Notes under the pieces: generated by a model
What the model was told of the DNA's origin: nothing
What the model saw: the letters and a program-made list of their open reading frames with translations, nothing else
Databases searched by the model: none
From: Bacteroidales bacterium
GTDB taxonomy: Bacteria; Bacteroidota; Bacteroidia; Bacteroidales; UBA932
Assembly: GCA_016291185.1 (NCBI GenBank)
Contig: JAEFAI010000018.1
Span: forward strand, 1 to 51,943
DNA length: 51,943 nucleotides
Direction of reading: 5' to 3'
In this document: piece by piece, positions 29,146-37,205 of the stretch
Numbering within the stretch: position 1 is the stretch's first letter
How the letters are laid out: each line of letters begins with the position of its first letter
Program-made: the position numbers and the translations under genes

Positions 29146-30959
29146 ACCGCAAAAACCGTCTGGTGGTCGGCTTGCTGGTCGTTGCATTCGTTCTGCTGGC
29201 CAAGCTCTTCTATATCCAGATCATCAACGACAAATACAAGCGGGACGCCGACAATAACTCGCTGGTCTACAACTATATTTACCCGCCACGCGGCATTATC
29301 TATGACCGCAACGGAGAGATCCTGGTCGGCAACGAAGTGTGCTACGACATCGTCGTGACTCCCCGGGACGTTCAGCCTTTCGATACGCTCGCGCTTGCCC
29401 GCGCCCTGAACGTGGAGGCGGACTTTGTCCGGGAACGAATGGCCTATTATCGCAAGTACCGCACCCGGATCGGTTTCCAGACGCTGTCGTTCATCAAGCA
29501 TATTTCCCACGAAAGTTATATCCGTTTTGCCGAAGAGGCCTACCGCTTCCCGGGATTCAAGGCGGAAGTGCGCAGCGTTCGTCAGTATCCGTTCAACGCG
29601 GGCGGCAACCTGCTCGGCTATATCTCTGAGGTGGACCCGGAGTTCATCAATGAGCATCCGGACTACCGTTCCGGCGACTATGTCGGCAAGACCGGCCTGG
29701 AGGCCGCGATGGAAGAGCAGCTGCGCGGCGTCAAGGGTTATCACATTTATCTGCGCGACTCGCGCAACCGCCTTCAGTCGCCCTACATGGACGGGGCGGA
29801 GGACAAGGCGGCCGAACCGGGTCATGATGTCGTGTCCACCATCGACGCGCACCTGCAGCAGTACGGCCAGCGTCTGATGGAAGGGAAGGTGGGCTCCGTC
29901 GTGGCCATCGAGCCGTCCACCGGCGAGATCCTCGCCATGGTGTCCAGCCCCGGCATCGACGTGGACGTACTGAGCGACATCGGCCGGCACTACGCCGAGA
30001 TCTCGCGGGATCCGCATAAGCCGATGTTCAACCGCACGGTGATGGCGTCCTACCCGCCGGGTTCTGTGTTCAAACTGGTCAATGGCCTGATCGGCCTGGA
30101 GGAGGGCGTCCTGCAGCCGTCCAACATGTATCCCTGCAACCACGGTTTTCCCTATGGCGGTAACCACAAGCTCGGCTGCCATGGCCACGCCTCGCCGCTG
30201 GACCTGCTGAGCGCCATCGCCACCTCCTGCAACGGCTATTTCTGCTACGTCTTCCGCAATATTCTGGACAACAAGAAATACAAAACCACGGCGGACGCCT
30301 TCGACGCCTGGCGGGAGAAGGTCCTCAGCTTCGGCTTCGGCCGCAAGCTCGGCAGCGACTTTCCTTCGGAACTGGGGGGCAACATCCCGACTTCCGAGTT
30401 CTACAACAAGGTCTATGGCCAGGGCCGCTGGCGTTTCCAGACCATCATCTCCCTGTCCATCGGTCAGGGCGAAATCGGTGCCACGCCGCTCCAGATCGCC
30501 AACCTGGCCGCCACGATGGCCAACCGCGGATACTACTACATCCCCCATATCGTCAAGGATTCCGAAGGGGTTGAAATTGACCCCAAGTACAAGGAGCGGC
30601 AGTACACCCTCGTGGACACGACGCATTTCCATACGGCTGTCGAGGGTATGTATATGGCCGTGAACGGCGGCGGCTCGGCGGGTGGCACCGCCTTCAGCGC
30701 CCGTATTCCGGGCCTGGACGTGTGCGGCAAGACCGGCACCGCCCAGAACCCTCACGGCAAGGACAATTCCGTCTTTATCTGTTTCGCGCCCAAGGACAAT
30801 CCCAAGATTGCCGTGGCTGCGTATGTCGAGAACGCCGGTTTCGGTGCCACCTGGGCGCTGCCGGTGGCTTCGCTGATGCTGGAGAAGTATCTCAACGGAG
30901 AGATTTCGCCTGCACGGCAGTATCTTGAGGACCGTCTGTTAACCACCCGATTCTTCTGA
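29136..30959 (+). CDS. mrdA: PBP2, elongation-specific transpeptidase
   Basis: The 607-residue protein has an N-terminal helix (about 8-27), a dimerisation domain (PPRGIIYDRNGEIL), and a transpeptidase domain with Ser310 in PGSVFKL, SCN in ATSCNGYF and KTGTAQNP. It cross-links lateral-wall peptidoglycan together with RodA. The gene overlaps mreD and is separated from rodA by two bases, the classical elongasome order. Confidence 0.96.
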   Translation: MELNRKNRLVVGLLVVAFVLLAKLFYIQIINDKYKRDADNNSLVYNYIYPPRGIIYDRNGEILVGNEVCYDIVVTPRDVQPFDTLALARALNVEADFVRERMAYYRKYRTRIGFQTLSFIKHISHESYIRFAEEAYRFPGFKAEVRSVRQYPFNAGGNLLGYISEVDPEFINEHPDYRSGDYVGKTGLEAAMEEQLRGVKGYHIYLRDSRNRLQSPYMDGAEDKAAEPGHDVVSTIDAHLQQYGQRLMEGKVGSVVAIEPSTGEILAMVSSPGIDVDVLSDIGRHYAEISRDPHKPMFNRTVMASYPPGSVFKLVNGLIGLEEGVLQPSNMYPCNHGFPYGGNHKLGCHGHASPLDLLSAIATSCNGYFCYVFRNILDNKKYKTTADAFDAWREKVLSFGFGRKLGSDFPSELGGNIPTSEFYNKVYGQGRWRFQTIISLSIGQGEIGATPLQIANLAATMANRGYYYIPHIVKDSEGVEIDPKYKERQYTLVDTTHFHTAVEGMYMAVNGGGSAGGTAFSARIPGLDVCGKTGTAQNPHGKDNSVFICFAPKDNPKIAVAAYVENAGFGATWALPVASLMLEKYLNGEISPARQYLEDRLLTTRFF

Positions 30960-30961
30960 GT

Positions 30962-32275
30962 ATGTTGAAAGCGGACGGAATGCCCGGATCCTTCGACCGG
31001 GGTCTTGGAAAGACGGTGGACTGGTGGCTGGTGGGCTGCTACCTGTTGCTGGTGCTGATTGGCTGGGTGATCATTTACGCATCGATCCATTCCACGGAGC
31101 CCGCGTCCATCTTCGACTGGAGCGCGCGCAGCGGAAAGCAGGCCATTTGGATCCTGACGGCCCTGCTGCTGGACGTTCTTATCCTGCTCGTCATCAAACC
31201 ACGACTCTGGGAAGTCCTGTGCCCATATGCCTACATTGGCGTTTTCTTCCTGCTGGTGCTGGTTATCTTCGTCAGCAAGGACGTCAAGGGTTCGCACTCT
31301 TGGTTCGAGCTCGGCCCGGTAAAATTCCAGCCGGCGGAGATCTCGAAGATCACCACCTCGCTGCTCCTGGCAATGGTTATGAGCAAGCCGACCTTCCGCA
31401 TATCCAAGCGCAAACATTTCCTGGCGGTGGCCGCCATTATCGGCTTGCCGATGTTGGCCATCCTGGGGGAGAGCGAGACGGGTTCCGCCCTGGTGTACGT
31501 GGGCTTCCTCTTCCCGCTTTACCGCGAGGGCCTGTCCGGCTGGTGGCTGTTCCTGCTCGGGCTGGCGATCCTGCTCTTCATCCTGACCCTGGTCTCGCAC
31601 TGGTGGGTGTCCGTCGCAGTGCTGTTCGCGGTTTGTGCTATCTACCTGATTCAGGTGTTTCGCACCAGCCGGCGGGAAGAACGCTCCCTGCGGCGCCGCG
31701 CGTTATTCCACACATTGTTGGTTTTCATCGCGGGCGTGATGGTGGTTTTTGCCACGGATTTCGTGTTCGAGCATGTGCTGCAGGATCACCAGCGCAAGCG
31801 CATCGAGGTGCTGCTCGGGCTCAAGGAGGACCCGGCGGGCGTGGGCTACAACGTGCGTCAGTCCATGATCGCCATCGGCTCGGGCGGATTCTCCGGCAAG
31901 GGCTTCCTGCAGGGCACGCAGACGACATACGGCTTCGTGCCGGAGCAGAGCACCGATTTCATTTTCTGCACGGTCGGGGAGGAATGGGGCTTCCTGGGCT
32001 GCCTGGCCGTCATCTTGCTGTATGTGTTTTTGATCTGGCGCATTCTCAACAATGCGGAGCAGAGCCGCGAGGCGTTTACGCGCATTTATGGTTTCTGTCT
32101 GGCCTCGTGCCTGTTCATGCACCTGTTCATCAATATCGGCATGACCATCGGTCTGATGCCGGTGATCGGTATCCCGCTGCCGCTGCTCAGCTACGGCGGC
32201 TCGTCGTTGTGGGCGTTCTCCATGATGTTATTCATTTTCATCGCGTTGGACCGCCAGGAAAAGAAATATTTTTAA
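30962..32275 (+). CDS. rodA: RodA, SEDS peptidoglycan glycosyltransferase
   Basis: The 437-residue polytopic protein shows SHSWFELGPVKFQPAEISKI and, near the C-terminus, GMTIGLMPVIGIPLPLLSYGGSS split across the last loop, both typical of FtsW/RodA/SpoVE. It polymerises lipid II for elongation. A longer charged loop (FRTSRREERSLRRRALF, about 230-246) lies mid-protein. Confidence 0.95.
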   Translation: MLKADGMPGSFDRGLGKTVDWWLVGCYLLLVLIGWVIIYASIHSTEPASIFDWSARSGKQAIWILTALLLDVLILLVIKPRLWEVLCPYAYIGVFFLLVLVIFVSKDVKGSHSWFELGPVKFQPAEISKITTSLLLAMVMSKPTFRISKRKHFLAVAAIIGLPMLAILGESETGSALVYVGFLFPLYREGLSGWWLFLLGLAILLFILTLVSHWWVSVAVLFAVCAIYLIQVFRTSRREERSLRRRALFHTLLVFIAGVMVVFATDFVFEHVLQDHQRKRIEVLLGLKEDPAGVGYNVRQSMIAIGSGGFSGKGFLQGTQTTYGFVPEQSTDFIFCTVGEEWGFLGCLAVILLYVFLIWRILNNAEQSREAFTRIYGFCLASCLFMHLFINIGMTIGLMPVIGIPLPLLSYGGSSLWAFSMMLFIFIALDRQEKKYF

Positions 32276-32285
32276 TTCTACGGAT

Positions 32286-33761
32286 ATGAAAAAGGTTCTG
32301 TTTGTTTCCATGCTGCTGGCGGCCGCGCTGACTGCCGGCGCACAGCCGGGTGGCTTCGCCTTCGGGCAGGCTGCCGAACCTGAGGGACTCGCCAAGCCGG
32401 CGCGTCAGTTTACGCTGGACCTGACTCCGGACGGAGCCGCCCAGATGGTGGTGTACCTGCCGCAGGAGCCGAGCGGCCGCGCCGTGGTCGATTGCCCGGG
32501 TGGTGGCTACGCCGTCCTGTCCAACACGCACGAAGGTGCGGCCTGGGCGCCGTTCTTCAATGAGCGGGGCATCGCTTTCATGCTCGTGAACTATCGCATT
32601 CCCCACGGAGACCGGACCTTGCCGATCACGGATGTCGAGACCGCCATCCGCATTGTGCGCGACAGCGCCGCCGTCTGGAAGATCAATCCGCGCGACGTCG
32701 GCATCATGGGTTCTTCCGCCGGCGGACATCTCGCTTCGACGATTGCCACGCACACGCCCTACGAGCTGCGTCCGGATTTTCAGATCCTGGTCTATCCGGT
32801 GATTACGATGGGCCCCGGCACGCACCAGGGCTCGCTGGACGGCCTGCTGGGCGACAACCAGAAGGATCCTGAGCTGGTACGGCTCTACAGCAACCAGTAC
32901 CAGGTGCGCAGCCACATCACCCCGCCCGCCTTCCTCGTGCTGTCGAGCGACGACAACCTCGTCCCGCCTGTGCCGAATGCCATTGCCTACTACACGGCGA
33001 TGCGCAACGCTGGCAACAGCTGCTCGATCCACATCTATCCGACCGGCGGGCACGGCTATGGCTACATGCCCTTTTTCGCCTACCACGACCAGATGGTCTC
33101 CGACCTCTCCGCGTGGTTGGACAACCTGAAGGCCCCGAAGCAGGATGCCATCCGCGTGGCCTGCATCGGTGACAGCATTACCGACGGCCATGGCATCGAC
33201 CTGCGCACGGTCAACGGTTATCCCGCCCAGATGCAGACGATGCTGGGCGACGACTACTTCGTGAAGAACCTGGGCGTTTCGGCGCGCACGGTGATGCACT
33301 CCGGCGACCTGCCGTACATGAATGAACTTGCCTGGGAGGACGCCCTCGCGTTCCAGCCGCAGGTGGTCGTCATCAAGCTCGGCACCAACGACACCAAGGA
33401 GTACAACTGGGTACACAAGAAGGATTTCGCCGGCGACCTGCAGAAGATGATCGATGCGCTCAAGGCCCTGCCTTCGAAGCCGCGTATCCTCATCTGCACG
33501 CCGATCCCGGCGCTCAAGCCCGGTTGGACCATCAGCGAGAAGGCCATCGCCGAGGAGGTAATCCCGATGATCGAGAAGGCCGCCAAGAAGAATAAGCTCG
33601 AGCTCATCGACCTCCACACGGTCTTCACCGGCCAGGAGGCCCTCTACCAGGAGGATGGCATCCATCCTACCCAGCAGGGCGCCCGCAAGATCGCTGAGAC
33701 CGTCGCCAAGGCCATCGACCCCAACGCCAAGACCGAGCAGCGGGGCTTCTGGATGAGATAA
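32286..33761 (+). CDS. Secreted two-domain esterase (alpha/beta hydrolase plus SGNH hydrolase)
   Basis: The 491-residue product has a signal peptide (MKKVLFVSMLLAAALTAGA), an alpha/beta-hydrolase domain (about 45-280) with oxyanion CPGGGY, nucleophile Ser144 in GSSAGGH and a likely His in TGGHGYG, then an SGNH/GDSL domain (about 290-480) with Ser297 in IGDSITDGHG, GTNDTK, and Asp457/His460 in DGIHP. Both catalytic sites look intact. Such pairs occur in carbohydrate acetylesterases of Bacteroidetes, so polysaccharide deacetylation is the likely role. It begins 11 nt after rodA with no obvious promoter, so it may be read with the elongation operon. Confidence 0.87.
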   Translation: MKKVLFVSMLLAAALTAGAQPGGFAFGQAAEPEGLAKPARQFTLDLTPDGAAQMVVYLPQEPSGRAVVDCPGGGYAVLSNTHEGAAWAPFFNERGIAFMLVNYRIPHGDRTLPITDVETAIRIVRDSAAVWKINPRDVGIMGSSAGGHLASTIATHTPYELRPDFQILVYPVITMGPGTHQGSLDGLLGDNQKDPELVRLYSNQYQVRSHITPPAFLVLSSDDNLVPPVPNAIAYYTAMRNAGNSCSIHIYPTGGHGYGYMPFFAYHDQMVSDLSAWLDNLKAPKQDAIRVACIGDSITDGHGIDLRTVNGYPAQMQTMLGDDYFVKNLGVSARTVMHSGDLPYMNELAWEDALAFQPQVVVIKLGTNDTKEYNWVHKKDFAGDLQKMIDALKALPSKPRILICTPIPALKPGWTISEKAIAEEVIPMIEKAAKKNKLELIDLHTVFTGQEALYQEDGIHPTQQGARKIAETVAKAIDPNAKTEQRGFWMR

Positions 33762-33791
33762 CCGGGGCATTGGTAGTTGACAAAAAATCGC

Positions 33792-33799
33792 TACCTTTG
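33792..33799 (+). promoter_or_regulatory. -7 box for the split tRNA-Leu gene
   Basis: TACCTTTG matches TAnnTTTG and ends 8 nt before the first tRNA base at 33808. A TTG at 33770-33772, 19 bp upstream, could be the -33 element. Confidence 0.65.
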
Positions 33800-33807
33800 C
33801 ATCCCAT

Positions 33808-34108
33808 GCCTTGGTGGTGGAATGGTAGACACGAGGGACTTAGACACCAATTGAGTGCACGCGCCGAAAGGAGCGATGTAGAATGTCGTAAATTCAAGGA
33901 AGCCTTAACAGGTCAAGCTGATGGTAATCTTGAGCCAAGCCTCCGGAAGGAGGAAGGTGCAGAGACTAGACACGACACACCTAAAGATTTTAGATCTACG
34001 GTGAAGGAATAGTCCGGACCACAAACAGAGACTGGTGGCGAAAGCCATAGTGGCAAGAAAATCCCTTGGCCCGAAACGGCCGTGCGGGTTCGAGTCCCGC
34101 CCGAGGCA
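33808..34108 (+). tRNA. tRNA-Leu(UAA), interrupted by a group I intron
   Basis: Exon 1 is 33808-33841 (34 nt) and exon 2 is 34058-34108 (51 nt), giving an 85-nt spliced tRNA. Acceptor GCCTTGG (33808-33814) pairs with CCGAGGC (34101-34107), with one G-U. The anticodon stem AGGGA (33834-33838) pairs with TCCCT (34062-34066) around loop C-U-U/A-A-A-A, so the anticodon is UAA. A long variable arm (about 34067-34082) is typical of leucine tRNA, and the T arm is GCGGG-TTCGAGT-CCCGC. The discriminator A is 34108; CCA is not encoded (ACA follows). The gene cannot work without splicing because the intron splits the anticodon. Confidence 0.96.
33842..34057 (+). ncRNA. Group I intron (IC3-like) between U34 and A35 of tRNA-Leu(UAA)
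   Basis: The 216-nt intron begins after U34 and ends with the expected terminal G (34057). P1: exon ACTT (33838-33841) pairs with guide GAGT (33853-33856), giving the U-G splice-site wobble. P2: a hairpin at 33860-33875 has a GAAA tetraloop. P3: TGTCGT (33884-33889) with ACGACA (33972-33977). P4: TCAAG (33894-33898) with CTTGA (33929-33933). P6 extension: CCTCC/GGAGG (33940-33953) with a GGAA loop. P7: GACTA (33964-33968) with TAGTC (34010-34014). The Q, R and S conserved strings AATCTTGAGCC, GTGCAGAGACTAGA and AAGGAATAGTCC are all present and resemble the cyanobacterial and plastid trnL intron. No homing endonuclease is encoded. Confidence 0.95.
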
Positions 34109-34112
34109 CAAG

Positions 34113-34144
34113 AAAAAGCATCGCGAACTGCGATGCTTTTTCTT
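34113..34144 (+). terminator. Rho-independent terminator after tRNA-Leu (copy 1 of a repeated hairpin)
   Basis: AAAAAGCATCGC (34113-34124), loop GAACT, GCGATGCTTTTT (34130-34141), then CTT. The 12-bp perfect stem with A and T flanks works on either strand. The same 32-bp sequence recurs at 36793-36824. Confidence 0.9.
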
Positions 34145-34151
34145 TTATTCG

Positions 34152-34159
34152 TATCTTTG
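34152..34159 (+). promoter_or_regulatory. -7 box for the DUF1593 gene
   Basis: TATCTTTG matches TAnnTTTG and ends 17 nt before the ATG at 34177. It lies 7 bp behind the tRNA terminator. Confidence 0.65.
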
Positions 34160-34176
34160 TCTCAAAGCGTATCCCT

Positions 34177-35601
34177 ATGAATATCCGTCTTTTCCTTCTT
34201 GCCGCGCTGGCGCTGTGCGCCGGCTGCAACGTTGTCCCGGAAGAAGCGGCGCTCAAGCCGCGCATCGTCGTGCTGACCGACATCGGCCCCGCCGAGGTGG
34301 AGCCGGACGACAACGAGTCGGCCGTGCGCCTGCTGGCCTATGCCGACCGTTTCGAGATCGAGGGCATCGTCACCACCATCGGCTGGAACTGCGATCCCTA
34401 TCCCCCCGAGTGGAAGGAGTACCTGGACCGTGTAATCGACGCCTACGAGCAAGATGTCCCCAACTTGATGAAGCGCTCCGCGCAGACGAGCTTCCTGCCG
34501 ACGCAGCAGGAGGAGCAACAGCGGCTGGGCTACTGGCCCAGCGCGGACTACCTGCGCGGCCGCGCCGTGTACGGCAGCCCGCGCGCCGGCATCGGCGTGA
34601 TCGGGCCGGACAACGACAGCGCGGGCAGCGAGCTGATTATCCGCCTGGCGGACGAGCCCGACCCGCGCCCCATCTGGGTGTGCGTCTGGGGCGGGGGCAA
34701 CACCTTCGCACAGGCGGTCTGGAAGGTGCAGCAGACGCGCTCGGCGGAGGAGCTGGACGCCTTCCTGCGGAAGTTCCGCCTGTACACGATCACCGACCAG
34801 GACATGGTCTACGCCATGCGGATGGACCGCGCCTACAGCTCCCACATGTGGCTGCGGCGCGAGTTCTCCGACCGGCTGATGCTGGTCTGGGACGAGAGCG
34901 CATGGCTGAACCAGAACGCACTCGGCGTGGCGGGATGGGAGGACTACGCCACGCAGATCCAGGGCCACGGTGCGATGGGCGGCGTGTACCCGCACTACCT
35001 CTGGGGTGTCGAGGGTGACACGCCCAGTTTCCTGCACGTCATGCCGAACGGCCTGAACGACCCCGACGATCCCACGCAGGTGGGCTGGGGCGGCGTGCAC
35101 CGCTTCGGCATCTCCCCGGACCGCGAGACGAGTGCCTGGACCAACTGGGAGCAGCCGCTCAAGGGCATTTCTGACCGCTACGAGAAGAAGTTTTATCCGG
35201 AAGAGTTCCGGGATTTCGCGGCGCGCATGCAGTGGGCTGCGGAGGGCGCGGGCAACCATAACCCCGTCGCCGTACTTTCCGCCAAGGTCGACAGCAAGGC
35301 TTTAAAAGACAACGATCCGAGCGGTCTGAAGCCGCTTGAGATAACGGTCAAGGCGGGCTCGAAACTCACGCTTGATGCGTCCGGCTCATACGATCCCGAC
35401 GGCGACAACCTCCATTTCAACTGGTGGTTCCAGGAGTCTCCGGAGGATGAAATACCCATCACCCTCGAGGACCCGTCTTCTCCAGTCTTTGTCTTTTGTC
35501 CCAAAGAACCGGGCCGTCGCTTCGACCTCGTCTGCGAGCTCCACGACGACGGACCCTTCCGCCTCCCAGCCTACCGCCGGGTGGTTATTTCGGTGAAATA
35601 A
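34177..35601 (+). CDS. DUF1593 lipoprotein, nucleoside-hydrolase-like
   Basis: The 474-residue product starts MNIRLFLLAALALCAGC, a lipoprotein signal. The main domain resembles DUF1593 proteins, related to nucleoside hydrolases, with an Asp-rich site (VLTDIGPAEVEPDDNES) where nucleoside hydrolases bind calcium. The C-terminal ~90 residues are Ig/PKD-like (LDASGSYDPDGDNLHFNWW). In gut Bacteroidetes such proteins are thought to act on glycosides, but no activity can be assigned from sequence. ATG 34177 is chosen because upstream codons lie in the tRNA and terminator. Confidence 0.85.
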   Translation: MNIRLFLLAALALCAGCNVVPEEAALKPRIVVLTDIGPAEVEPDDNESAVRLLAYADRFEIEGIVTTIGWNCDPYPPEWKEYLDRVIDAYEQDVPNLMKRSAQTSFLPTQQEEQQRLGYWPSADYLRGRAVYGSPRAGIGVIGPDNDSAGSELIIRLADEPDPRPIWVCVWGGGNTFAQAVWKVQQTRSAEELDAFLRKFRLYTITDQDMVYAMRMDRAYSSHMWLRREFSDRLMLVWDESAWLNQNALGVAGWEDYATQIQGHGAMGGVYPHYLWGVEGDTPSFLHVMPNGLNDPDDPTQVGWGGVHRFGISPDRETSAWTNWEQPLKGISDRYEKKFYPEEFRDFAARMQWAAEGAGNHNPVAVLSAKVDSKALKDNDPSGLKPLEITVKAGSKLTLDASGSYDPDGDNLHFNWWFQESPEDEIPITLEDPSSPVFVFCPKEPGRRFDLVCELHDDGPFRLPAYRRVVISVK

Positions 35602-35613
35602 AGCTTAATGATC

Positions 35614-36768
35614 ATGAGAATTAAGTGTTTTCTCATCTGCTTGACGTTCCTTCTTGCAGGAGTAGCCGGACGAGTCGCGGCGCAGAACGTCTCGGTTTAC
35701 GCGGGTGCCAGCAAGACGCTGTATGACGGACGGTTTTATCCGGCCCTTTTCGGGGACAAGGTGGCTCCGGTATACCCCACCTTTGATGTCAAGGTGGGCT
35801 GGACCGATAACAGTTCGTCTCCCTTCGCCGCCATTTGCAAGCACCCGGAGGTGGGTGTCGGCTTTCAGTTTGACGGCGTCGCCAGCGTAAAGGCGGCGAA
35901 CGGGCCGGGCATGGGCAATATTTACAGTCTGTACGGTTATTTTGACCGCCCGTTCCTTACAGCGGGCCGTTTCAGCCTCGGCTATAGCGGAGAATTTGGT
36001 CTTGGATTCATGTTCAGCAGACGTTATGATCCTGACACGAACCCCTGGAATGTGATCATTTCGTCGCCTGTCAACGCCCATATCTCTTTGGGACTGCAGG
36101 CGACGTATGCCCTTTCGTCCCGCTACGATGTGGGTATCGGCCTCTTTTTCAACCATCACTCCAATGGAGCTGTCACCTTCCCGAATTATGGCCTGAATGC
36201 CGTCGAACTTGCCATGCGTGTGGGAATGAAATCTCCACGCAGCAAGGAACACTTGCCCGCCGAGCCGGTAGACGATGGATTCAAGCGCCGCTTTCAGTTT
36301 GCCGTGCAGGTATCGGGCGGCATTATGAGCAACGAGGCCAGTTATTTGAAGACTTTGGAAGAGACTGGCACCTGGGTCAATGACCGCTACTTCAAGTATT
36401 CTTTCCAGGTCAACGCTATTTACAGGTATTCTCGCTCGATGGCCAGCGGCTTGGGAATCGATTTGTATGTCACACCTTTCTGCGACAAGATCGCGGAAAG
36501 CGACGGCCAGGGCCTGAAGTATGACCCTGTCTCAGTTGGTATTTCCGCCCTGCATGAGTTCAGCTACCGCGATTTTTCGATGATGGTCGGTGTGGGACGG
36601 TATCTGCACCACAACGACGGCCTGGAACAGGCCCAGGTCTGGTATCAGATGGTGGCGCTCAAGTACTACTTCCCCAAATTGGCCGACATGTACCTGGGAA
36701 TTGTCCTGAAGGCACACAGATTCCGGGCAGCGGAGAGCATTCAGTTCTGTCTTGGTAAAAGATTCTGA
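35614..36768 (+). CDS. Outer-membrane PagL-like acyloxyacyl hydrolase family protein
   Basis: The 384-residue product has a signal peptide (RIKCFLICLTFLLAGVAGRVAA) and amphipathic beta strands. The segment FFNHHSNGAVTFPNYGLNAVEL (about 173-194, written here in two parts: FFNHHSNGAV and TFPNYGLNAVEL) matches the His-Ser and Asn-rich active-site region of PagL lipid A 3-O-deacylase. The protein is about twice the length of PagL, and its second half looks like more barrel. Removal of a lipid A acyl chain is the best guess. ATG 35614 begins the signal peptide; ATG 35608 is an alternative. It starts 12 nt after the DUF1593 stop, so the two are likely co-transcribed. Base composition is lower in GC than its neighbours. 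Confidence 0.72.
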   Translation: MRIKCFLICLTFLLAGVAGRVAAQNVSVYAGASKTLYDGRFYPALFGDKVAPVYPTFDVKVGWTDNSSSPFAAICKHPEVGVGFQFDGVASVKAANGPGMGNIYSLYGYFDRPFLTAGRFSLGYSGEFGLGFMFSRRYDPDTNPWNVIISSPVNAHISLGLQATYALSSRYDVGIGLFFNHHSNGAVTFPNYGLNAVELAMRVGMKSPRSKEHLPAEPVDDGFKRRFQFAVQVSGGIMSNEASYLKTLEETGTWVNDRYFKYSFQVNAIYRYSRSMASGLGIDLYVTPFCDKIAESDGQGLKYDPVSVGISALHEFSYRDFSMMVGVGRYLHHNDGLEQAQVWYQMVALKYYFPKLADMYLGIVLKAHRFRAAESIQFCLGKRF

Positions 36769-36792
36769 CGGTTATCCCGTAGATACCATCAA

Positions 36793-36824
36793 AAAAAGCA
36801 TCGCGAACTGCGATGCTTTTTCTT
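36793..36824. terminator. Bidirectional terminator (copy 2 of the repeated hairpin)
   Basis: AAAAAGCATCGC (36793-36804), GAACT, GCGATGCTTTTT (36810-36821), then CTT. It is identical over 32 bp to 34113-34144. It lies between the convergent PagL-like and DUF6150 genes and has A/T tracts on both sides, so it can end both transcripts. Confidence 0.9.
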
Positions 36825-36842
36825 GTTGGGCTGATTCCGAAG

Positions 36843-37181
36843 CTATTCCATCTTGTAGGATTTACTCCGGTTCTGCCAGCCGGCCTCACTCTTGGTGGAG
36901 GTATAGTAGATGACGATGTCGGAGTCGGACTTGCTGCTGACGAAGTAGACCGTCGTCTTGGCGTCGCTCTTGGAGCTGACGAAGTACCAGAGGCCGTTGT
37001 TGCCGGAGGCTTCGCTCTTGGAGCTGCACTTGTAGACGACCAGGTCGGCTTCGCTCTTGGTCGAGGTTACGTACACTTTCACCTTGGCGTCGCTCTTGGA
37101 GCTGCAGGAATACACCGCCTGGGCGGATGCTGCGCCTGCCCACAGAAGGAGCAGGGCAAAGAAAACCAATAATTTTTTCAT
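36843..37181 (-). CDS. Secreted DUF6150-like short-repeat protein
   Basis: The 112-residue product has a signal peptide (MKKLLVFFALLLLWAGAASA) and then six consecutive units of about 13-16 residues of the form V-Y-x-x-S-(S/T)-K-S-(D/E)-A/S-D, for example VYSCSSKSDAKV, VYVTSTKSEADL and VYFVSSKSDSDI. Each unit would make a strand and a turn, giving a small solenoid or barrel. It resembles DUF6150 proteins, whose function is unknown. It follows the DUF3108 gene by 24 nt in the same direction. Confidence 0.78.
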   Translation of the reverse strand: MKKLLVFFALLLLWAGAASAQAVYSCSSKSDAKVKVYVTSTKSEADLVVYKCSSKSEASGNNGLWYFVSSKSDAKTTVYFVSSKSDSDIVIYYTSTKSEAGWQNRSKSYKME

Positions 37182-37205
37182 AAAAGCATTATTAATAAAA
37201 GTGAG

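Noticed and set aside
33770..34012. An 80-codon open frame across the tRNA and intron
   Set aside because: It is fully explained by the tRNA-Leu exon and the structured intron; there is no homing-endonuclease motif.
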